Source: Myxocyprinus asiaticus (Eukaryota; Chordata; Actinopteri; Cypriniformes; Catostomidae). Taken from it: 64,000 nt of DNA. How positions within the stretch are numbered: the stretch's first letter is position 1; each line of letters opens with the position of its first letter. The notes under the pieces were generated by a model. The model saw nothing but the letters and a program-made list of their open reading frames with translations, made no database searches and was not told the DNA's origin. Location of the stretch: the NCBI RefSeq assembly GCF_019703515.2, contig NC_059379.1, positions 21,875,880-21,939,879 of the forward strand, read 5' to 3'. Below, piece after piece: positions 56,141-64,000 of this stretch. A program made the position numbers and the translations under genes.

Positions 56141-59100
56141 CTTATAGTAGCTACCATTTCTCTGTTTTACTTCAAACACTGTCTTAGAGTCAGTTTTATG
56201 CTGCTTAGCTGATGACGTGAAAGTGAAATGACTCCAGGACGGTATGGTGTCAGCAGCTCAAAACCCGTTCATTCCTCTAGAGCTCTGTTGTGCTTGTGAC
56301 TGGGCAGAAAACTGGAGAGAAGAGAGTTTGATGTGTGTCTGTGTGTGTACTGTATATGTACTTGTATATACTGTAAATACAGACAAGCTCACCCATGCAT
56401 GAAATATCTCTTGTATAATCTTATTAATTGAAGTGAGGGGTGAATATAACTGTACCATTATCTTATAAACAGTTTTGAAGGGCTGCAATAGCGAGACACT
56501 TGCATTTTTTATCACAACAAGCTTTTTAACTCGAGTCTTGTTATCCTTGATAATTATCTCAAAGCTAGTGCTTCGCCTGACACTCTCTTTTTCTCTTTCC
56601 CACTCCATCGACCAGCATTTCAGCCCAGCCTTTCTGCCAAAAAAGCTTATGAGGCATGTCTGCTGGCAAAAGCCAGTGGGCAGGTCTGTTTGTATTGATT
56701 AAAGCTGCCACAATCTGGGCTCCAGCACCAGGTGAGGGCTGCTTAATGCAGCCTTTTAGTCTGCGGTAGTGTCAGAAATAACAGAGAGACTGATTGTGTT
56801 AGATGGATACTTTCTCTCACCTCTACATTAGCTCTCACTCTCTGTCTGTAGATGCTGTTAGGCTGCGGTCCTACAAATCTCCAAAACTTCTGGATCAGCA
56901 CTACATTGATCCAGCTGCTGTAAATGTTTTGGAGCTGGTGGTTGGAACTAAAGTGAGGATGACTGTCTCAGTGGGGCAACTTCCTTTTCTCACCATTCCG
57001 TCTGACTTGTTGTCACTGCTGACTAATTTTTCTGTGTGCTGGCAGTGGTACAAGGTTATACAATCCAGTGTCAGTCGATGTCATTTACAATAAAATAGGG
57101 CAGGCATGCTCTGAATAAAGTGTTGTCCATTAACAAGTCTTTCAAGCCCACTAATGGATATGGTTTGTTTAATGCAAGATGTATCAGAGCATCTCTAGTC
57201 CATCGATGTGGTAATGGAAATCGCTCACAATGGAGTAGATGCATGCATTTAAGGGGCTCGCTCTAATATAGTGAATCGGGGTATGGCCAATACATGGTTT
57301 TGAAGACGGATTGTTGGTGTACTTGATCATTAATGACATTTTGTTCATTTCTAACAAAAAAATCTTAAAAAATGTATCTTTAATGAACTGTGATAAAGAG
57401 CTTTAACAACTTTCTGTAGTCTTTGATCAGGCCATACCCTATGTGATGTGTACCCAATATTCTGTTGAGAAATGATTATACCCTGTCCATTAACAAATTG
57501 GATTTTGAATGCAACTTAATAAATAAATAAATAAATAAATAAATAAGATAATTTTATGATGTTGCAAAATTATTGTAGGTAAAAACAGGTTAATAAAAAG
57601 TGCTTTGGCAGAAATCAACTATTTACATTTAAATTTGCTCAGCAAAATCGAGTTGCACCTTCCGCTGATGATTTGCTAAAAATAAAATACAGCTGGAAAA
57701 AAATCTTCATATCAAAACTTGTAAGCCTTAAACTTGTATGACTTTTTCCCATGAAACACAAAAGATGTTATTATGAAAATGGCAAAGCTTTCTTTTCAAT
57801 TCAACAAAAATGCATGGAAATCATTGGTGATGGGATGGGCAAATAAAAGCAAAGATTTATTTCACAATATTCTTGAATTTTCTAATTAATATCATAATAT
57901 ACACCTTTTATGGAAAAATGAAAAGTGACCTCAGCTGTCAAAAATGTCTAAAAAAAATAATGAAAGTTCCTTTTTTATTTAAAATAGGCCTTCTGTCCAA
58001 AGTGCTCGAAAACTTGTACTTTTTATTTGAACAATCATTTACATTGCAATAAAGCAACTTTATCAATAAAAAACTAAATGTTAAAAAAAAAGCGATTTTA
58101 TCTATTTTATCTTATTGATATCGTTTTCAGTCTAAACAAAACATGAAGCTTCTTTAGTTGAACATCATAAGCATTTGCTTTGATTTTAAGGCAAATTAAC
58201 AAATTAGCATGTAACATTTGATTGAAATGCACATTTTGTTTCATGGGGCAGCGCTTTCCATAACAGTGTAGACAGTGGAGACCAGGGGTACTCAATTAAA
58301 GTTCCAAGAGGTATGGTCTCTACATTTCCTTCCCAGCAAAGGTCTGGATAATAATAAGTAACTTGCATGGTATCATATGGCTATGAAATTATATAGTATA
58401 TATTTTTGAATGGTTTTTATAATTTGCCACGTTGGCAGCAATAGAACTTTGTTAAAAAAAAAAAAAAAAAAGAAAAAAGTAATTCCTAAACAGTCAAAAT
58501 AGTCTCTTTAAAACTGGGTAGGGATGAGGACATTGGGGACCCAAAGACAGCCAAAGTAGTGGGGTCTGAGGGATCTTCTACCAAAAGATTAAAATATTTC
58601 ATCAAGACTTCATCAGTCGATGGCACTTGGATATGAATATTAAAAGATAAGATCAACAGTTCATTTTGAAGCTGAATGACAGCAATACAGTTTTTGCGTT
58701 TAAATATTTTTACTTTCAGAATATATGGGACATAGGAGGCCTTTTGACAGATAAAAACACTGAATGGGAGTTCAGAGGGAGAGAGGCAACGCATGGAGAG
58801 CAGAAATAAAAGCACGTTCAGTGCTAGGGGATAATTGCGTAGCGCTGGACGTGCTTTATTCCCACTCTAGAGAGAAATATTTCTCTCTAGCGCTGAGTGC
58901 GCTTTATTCCACACGCGTATACACGTATATGCTTACACAGTCACTTGACCAGGTGTCAGATAACTAGCACAAAGATTTAGATCTCGGTCCGGATTGAATT
59001 GGCCTTCGGTCCGGATCCTGATGTAGACGATACTCGAAATACCTGTTGACATATTTCTACCAGTAAATTATTTTACTGTAACTAATATATCGCCCACCCC

Positions 59101-59890
59101 TAACTGGCTATGTTTAGTTCAATTGCAAATTTTGCTTAGTTTATGAAAAAAAATCGATGTTTTGTCAGGATATGAGCTCAAATCCCCTTGCATGCTAAAA
59201 ATGAAAACTGCATGGCGCCCCTGGTGACCTTGGCATTGTGATGCCACCTTAGAGGATAAAGAGTGATTTCAGACTGTGGTGATAATTACACTGCAGATTT
59301 TACCAGTCTTATAAAAGGAGCTAATGGTGTTGAGGTTAATAGCTGTGGGGGTCCTACGAATATATCTTGTTTAACGGCAAAGACATATTTTCATGCTTTA
59401 AAGGCTCTTTGGAAAACAAACAAACAAATAAATAAATAATCAGATGTGATTCTTGAACTTCACACAAGGTTTTCCACCCCAAAGCCATTGTTTCATAAGA
59501 TGTTATGTTACTGTAACCTCATCAGACAGACTCATTATTTATCAGACAATTCCTCTTTTGGTCTCTTTACAATGAACTAGGGGAATTTAGTCATCCCTTT
59601 TCATTGCTGAAACGCTCAGGTTTTATTTAGAAGTCTGGGATTATCTCTGGCAATGCCTCTCAGCAGGATAAATGAATTCAAGATAACAGTTCCCATGGGC
59701 CTAACAACAGAGACAGAAAAATATTCTCACCCATAGAAACTTGATTACAACAAGTAGAAAAACAGTGTTTGCAAACATTTTACAGAAGAGAACAAAATGC
59801 ATCAGTCTAAAGCAATATTTGCAATCTTACTATAATTGTTTTGTTGCACTTTTGATTGGTTTTACAGACAAACTAATTACTATGTAGATG
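56141..59890. other. Non-coding, no element recognised
   Basis: Long AT-rich stretch without a supported gene. Holds an (AAAT)n run (57516-57546), A-runs (58081-58090, 58454-58471) and a 24-bp perfect palindrome at 58867-58890. Frames at 56258-56608, 56803-57093 and 58486-58815 are unrecognised. Cis-regulatory elements cannot be excluded. Confidence 0.5.
58867..58890. repeat. 24-bp perfect palindrome
   Basis: CTAGAGAGAAAT followed by its exact inverse. Flanked by related direct repeats, AGCGCTGGACGTGCTTTATT (58841) and AGCGCTGAGTGCGCTTTATT (58889). Confidence 0.95.
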
Positions 59891-59979
59891 AATGGATGGA
59901 TGGATGGATGGATGGATGGATGGAGGGGTGGTTGGATGGATGGGAGGGAGGGAGGGAGGGAGGGATGGATGGATGGATA
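59891..59979. repeat. (GGAT)n/(GGGA)n microsatellite
   Basis: Tetranucleotide run with a change of unit in the middle. The open frames on both strands here are artefacts of it. Confidence 0.97.
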
Positions 59980-59999
59980 GTGAAACACGTTTCTAAGTT

Positions 60000-60315
60000 T
60001 GTGGGTAATGGAGGAGTCAGGAGACAGCGAACAGTCAAAGGTGAGTATTTCATTACTCTCACAGCGTCATACAAAACTTAAACAAAAAGGGCTCTTGGTG
60101 GCCAAAACACCCAAACAAGTCAATAATATTTGTCATATAGCTTCACAGGAACAGGCTTTGGTCTCTCTCTCTCTCACTCTGACGCTCTGGTGTGCCTTTT
60201 CAGGTCTCCCTCCGCAATCACTATAATTAGAGACAGGTTTTAGAGTACTCAGTGACGAGCCTTACCACTCTCCCGCTCACGCAGACCAACACATGACCAC
60301 ACCCCCCATGCCACA
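60000..60315 (-). repeat. 3' LTR of the Gmr1-like element
   Basis: TGTGGGTAATGG ... CCCATGCCACA on plus; about 316 bp. The right boundary is supported by the same GCCACA end and following sequence as in the small element at 48044; the left boundary is a proposal. Confidence 0.6.
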
Positions 60316-60379
60316 TACCCCCACTTCTGACTCAGGCCGGGGCAACATCCGGCCTGCCTACTCCCCCCAGCCCCCCCAT

Positions 60380-61345
60380 TTCTGGAGAGAAAGTCAGCCA
60401 CAACCATCTGCGCCTCTGGTCTGTGGACCACCTCAAATTTAAAGGGCTGAAGAGCCAGATACCAACGGGTGAGCCACACGTTAGTATACTTCATGCAGAA
60501 GAGCATGATCAGAGGAGAGGGTGAAGGCCCACCCCAGCAGGTAGTAGCGGAGGGTAAGAACAGACCACTTAATCGCAAGACACTCCTTCTCGATGGTTCT
60601 ATATTTTGTCTCCCCGAAGGAAATCTTTTAAACAGTCTAAATAAAAAGACTTATAAACAGCACTGGCCGTTCCTCCCCTCCCACCTCCTGCGAAAGCATT
60701 GCCCCCAGCCCCCTGTCAGATGCATCAGTCTGCAAAATAAAGGGGAGAGAGACATCAGGTGCATGTAAAAGTGGCTTGTAAAAGTTGGCACAATTCTGTC
60801 CACTGGACCAGATCGGGGGCCCTCTTTCTAGTAAGGTCAGCAGGCTGGTGACATCAGAATAACTAGGCACAAACCTCCGGTAGTAGCCAGCCAACCCCAA
60901 AAACTGCCTTGCCTCCTTTTTGGTCTTGGGCGTCGGGCAGGCCACAATTGCTGTGGTTTTATTAACCTGTGGATGCACCTGCCCGTGACCTAAGTGGAAC
61001 CCCAGATACCTAACTTCCATCCGCCCAATTGCACACTTTTTCGGTTTGGCTGTGAGTCCCGCCTGCCTCAGCACTCTCAGGACAGCCCTCAGACGTTGCA
61101 TATGCCGCCGCCAGTCATTACTATAAATTATGATATCGTCTAGATATGCAGCGGCATATGCCGTATGCGGTCTGAAGATCTTGTCCATGAGGCACTGAAA
61201 CGTGGCCAGGGCTCAAAACAAACAGAACGGAAGCGTCACTAATTGGTGTAATCAAACGGTGTGGAAAAAGCATTCTTTTCTCAGGATATTGGAGTTAAAG
61301 GGATCTGCCATGTATCTGCCAATACCACCACCCCCAGGATGGTCT
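60380..61345 (-). pseudogene. Gmr1-like reverse transcriptase and RNase H
   Basis: After HIETILGVVVLADT the frame jumps to WQIPLTPIS: fingers and the first palm motif (with the first catalytic Asp) are deleted. Then MDKIFRPHTAYAAAYLDDII with the YLDD palm motif, PKKCAIGRMEVRYLGFHLGH, ARQFLGLAGYYRRFVPSYSD, LQTDASDRGLGAMLSQE (RNase H start), TIEKECLAIKWSVLTLRYYL and FEVVHRPEAQMVVADFLSRN. Frameshifts near 60650 and 60480; stop codons within. Dead. Confidence 0.88.
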
Positions 61346-61357
61346 CAATATGGTGCT

Positions 61358-62700
61358 CTATAAGGTTTGTGCGACCGGGAAGGGGTGAAAACACTTCCAC
61401 GAATTCTGCTTGCAACTGGGCAATGTCTGTAAGCTGCGACAGTGAGAGGTGGTCTCAACAAGGGACCGGGGTATATGAATTGGATTTGGGAGTTCCACAC
61501 TCTCCAGAACTACCGTCGCCAAGGCTACAGGCACCGCCTCCGTCCATGGTTTGAGGAGGTTGAGGTGGTAGATTTGACGTGCCCCATCTCTATTCATTCA
61601 CCTAACCTCATAATCACGATCTCCAACCTGTTGTGTGACCTCAAAGGGTCGTTGCCACTTGGTGAGTAATTTGGAGCTCGAAGTGGGCAGCAATACAAGC
61701 ACTTTATCTCCCTGTGTGAATTTGTGTAGTCGAGTGCCCCTGTCATACAGTCGGTGTTGATGTTGTTGTAATTGGAACAAATTCTCCTGTGTTACCTGCC
61801 CCAAAGTGTGGAGTTTTGCTCTAAGGTCAAGAATGTATTGAATTTGATTTTTGCTATTCGAAGGTCCTTCCTCCCAAGCTTCCCATATGACATCATCATT
61901 CAGTAGCTCAAATGGGGAAAACCCTGTGGAGGCTTGCGGGACCTCTCGTACTGCAAACAGCAGGGGTTTGAGCCACTTATCCCAATTTTTAGCGTCTTCA
62001 TGTACAAACTTACGAATCATGTTTTTCAAGGTCTTATTAAATCGTTCGACCAACCCGTCGGTTTGTGGATGATAAACGCTGGTGCGAATCGATTTAATGC
62101 CAAATAATTAGTATAGTTTGCATAGTGTATGTGACATGAATGTTGTGCCTTGATCAGTGAGGATTTCCTTTGGAATCCCCACTTGGGAGTGTTTATTGAA
62201 GAGTGCCTCCGCAACACTACTTGCTGAGATGTTGCGTAGAGGCACTGCTTCCGGATATCACGTTGCATAGTCCACCAGATCTAATACAAAGCAATGGCTG
62301 TGTGCAGTCCGCTCTAATTGGCTTCGACAATTCTCTCGAAGGGGACCACGATCAACGACAGAGAGCGCAATGATGCTTTTGGGGTGGCCGGTGGATTCAC
62401 CAACTGACATTCACGGCACGCCACGCACCATTTGCTTATGTCGCTGTGAATGCCCGGCCAAAAGAAACAGGTCATTATATGGTTCAAAGTCTTTTCGTGA
62501 CCTAGGTGACCAGCCATTGGGTTATAGTGAGCTGCCTGGAAGAGTGTTCCCAGACGGCTCTTTGATACTAATAGCTGAGTGGTATTCTCTTTGGTCTGAG
62601 TGTCCTGCGTCACTCGATACAACCGCTCTTTGATGATAGAAACATATGCATATGTGAGCGCAACATTAGGCTGGAGCTGTTGAACATCAATTACTTTCAC
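61358..62700 (-). pseudogene. Gmr1-like integrase
   Basis: Zinc-binding domain: AAHYNPMAGHLGHEKTLNHI and CVACREC (62700-62314). Core: VLDLVDYAT (first Asp, near 62285) followed by a TGA in place of the usual CGA Arg; ILTDQGTTF (second Asp, near 62155); SVYHPQTDGLVERFNKT (Glu, near 62045) with a stop in between. C-terminal: LHKFTQGDKVLVLLPTSSSK and WQRPFEVTQQVGDRDYEV, the GPY/F-type module of Gypsy integrases, then YHLNLLKPW leading into RT. All three catalytic residues kept; nonsense codons inactivate it. Confidence 0.88.
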
Positions 62701-62784
62701 TTGGTCGAAGGTGTGCTTGAGGGATTCATCACGTGACTGCTCCAGAGGGAAATCACCCTCAGGGAAGCCCCTGAGTACAGGGAT

Positions 62785-63066
62785 TCACTTGTCTACTTCA
62801 TCATGACACGGAGCAGACGTAGAAGGCCCTGGCACCACCTCTCCAGCCATAGCATCGCATGTCACACACCGAGACACCACTTTGCAGGACCATTTCACAC
62901 ACATTACCCTCAATACATTTTTAAAGCCAGGCCAATTGGTTCCCAGAATTAGTGGATGGGTGAGGCTGGAATTAACCGTGGCCTTGACTCTATGCCTTTT
63001 TCCCCTGAATCGTATCTCAATGGTAACCACCAGATACTTGTGAATGTCACCATGCACATGTAGCAA
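62785..63066 (-). pseudogene. Gmr1-like protease region
   Basis: HVHGDIHKYLVVTIEIRFRG and LTHPLILGTNWPGF are typical of the protease-side region just before integrase in Gmr1-type elements. The catalytic Asp-Ser/Thr-Gly motif is not in this fragment, which starts at a breakpoint near 63067. Confidence 0.6.
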
Positions 63067-63069
63067 ATT

Positions 63070-64000
63070 AGCTTAAAAGGGAATTATTTATAATTAATTA
63101 TAACTGGTTATAATCAATAATAAATATTTAGATTAGATCTTAGAATTAACTGTAGCAGAATCGATATTACAATTACTTGATCCGTCCGTCCAGCGAGCAG
63201 ACAATATAATTATTTATCAATTCTAGGAAAATTACTTTCCTGGCCAAGGAACAATAGTCTTCCTACTTATACAGTGCTAGCAGTAGTTTAGCATGTAGCA
63301 AGGAGCAACATTCAGTGACTTTGAATTGTGAGCGGAACACAGAGACAATCAATTGTGAATATAAGGGATTTAATAAATGAAACTATAACTAACATACAAA
63401 CAAACTTAAGCAAACATACATATATAGAATGAAGGAAAGTAAGGAAAAGAGAGAGAGAAGAGCACAGAATGGCAATATTTCACGTCAGTTAACCACAACC
63501 TAAATGAGAATCATCAGAGGCACAATTCACCTTAAAAGGGGTTCAAACTTAAACGCGCATCTAATCAGTTGTAAATGGTTACTTGCATTGGTTTGTTGCT
63601 GAATAAGAGTCTTGATGCGGTAGATGAGGTTCTCGATGATTTCTTTAGGAGTGAGTTGAAGAAGTCCACAGGAAATCCACAAAGTTACTTGAAGGTAAAC
63701 ACTGCCAGAAGGTTAAACTCAAGAGAGAGTTTTGGAGTGGGTTGGTCTCAAGAAGAAGAAGTTTTTTGAGCCCTGATTTCTTTGCGCTCTGGAGTTTTGA
63801 TAGTTCATTGCCGCACCCATTTTGTGGGTGGAGTGGCCAATCAGAGGCATGCATTTTGAGCGGGAGAAACATCCTTTGTCTCCGTTTATGGCCCATTCGC
63901 ATTTTATTGCTGATCTGGACCGCTAGTGCAGCTTTTAATTCAAAACATAGTAAGAATTGTTCGATGCATTTCACGATCACATGGTGTACATTATTGTGTG
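63070..64000 (-). mobile_element. Probable LTR of another retroelement, cut by window end
   Basis: On the minus strand: ATTGGCCACTCCACCCAC (promoter-like, 63842-63825), a pyrimidine-rich stretch (CTCTTCTCTCTCTCTTTTCC, about 63465), TTTATTAAATCCC (63380) and an AT-rich end. The layout resembles U3-R-U5 of fish LTR elements, but neither end is seen and no coding region belongs to it. Open frames at 63575-63980 are not recognised. Confidence 0.35.

Larger units (their letters stand above)
60000..63066 (-). mobile_element. Gmr1-like Ty3/Gypsy element, 5' truncated
   Basis: Minus strand order: protease (63066-62785), integrase (62700-61598), RT (61345-60640), RNase H (60640-60380), polypurine tract (C-run on plus, 60363-60380), LTR (60315-60000). 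Sequence is Gypsy-like but integrase precedes RT, the Ty1/copia order, which is the known hallmark of the Gmr1 group of deuterostome Gypsy elements. Gag and 5' LTR are missing; at 63067 another LTR-like sequence begins. Confidence 0.88.

Noticed and set aside
58486..58815. 109-residue minus frame as a gene
   Set aside because: No family recognised and no supporting splice or repeat context.
59836..60081. Frame with repeated Asp-Gly-Trp-Met
   Set aside because: Pure translation of the GGAT microsatellite.

Overview
The window looks like a piece of a teleost chromosome, most likely a cyprinid (carp-type) fish. It is AT-rich, has long non-coding stretches, and is crowded with fish-type mobile elements: DIRS tyrosine-recombinase retrotransposons, a sushi-type Ty3/Gypsy chromovirus, a Gmr1-like Gypsy element, an L2/CR1-type LINE, hAT fragments, TTAA-flanked foldback elements, tRNA-derived SINEs and a CACTA-like element. 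This is eukaryotic DNA, so operons, ribosome binding sites and CRISPR arrays do not apply.

The only host gene I can name is on the minus strand near 7.9 kb: the first coding exon (7849-7909) of a carbonic anhydrase-related protein 10 gene (ca10), holding the signal peptide and ending at a consensus splice donor. Positions 1-7848 are then its first coding intron, and about 7910-8460 holds the 5' UTR and probably the promoter. Two inverted copies of one ~1.4-kb element (5185-6613 and 8921-10811) flank this exon and promoter; the upstream copy carries a tRNA-type SINE with a 15-bp target-site duplication.

From 10.8 kb on, almost everything recognisable is mobile DNA. 13.7-23.3 kb is a nested block: a hAT element with a broken transposase, a disrupted DIRS end and recombinase, and a retrovirus-like pol-env remnant with its probable 3' LTR. 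23549-28139 is a complete but mutated sushi-type retrotransposon (minus strand) with two LTRs, a TACCC duplication and a self-priming site. 29.9-32.8 kb is an L2/CR1-type LINE. 34741-40945 is a full-length but dead DIRS element (minus), and 42.6-46.8 kb a rearranged second DIRS (plus). 48044-49096 is a small LTR element without genes. 51163-55759 is a CACTA-like element with a decayed zinc-finger gene and a solo LTR. 60000-63066 is a Gmr1-like Gypsy element in which integrase precedes reverse transcriptase. The last ~0.9 kb looks like another LTR.

No coding region here other than the ca10 exon looks functional: every element gene has stops, frameshifts, deletions or lost catalytic residues. 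The most informative signals are structural: the DIRS internal complementary region, the sushi self-priming site, the Gmr1 gene order, the gag/RT mosaic in the second DIRS, the hAT/DIRS hairpin, and the inverted repeats bracketing the ca10 promoter. I did not find a convincing new biological system; the unusual features are mostly variants of known element classes.
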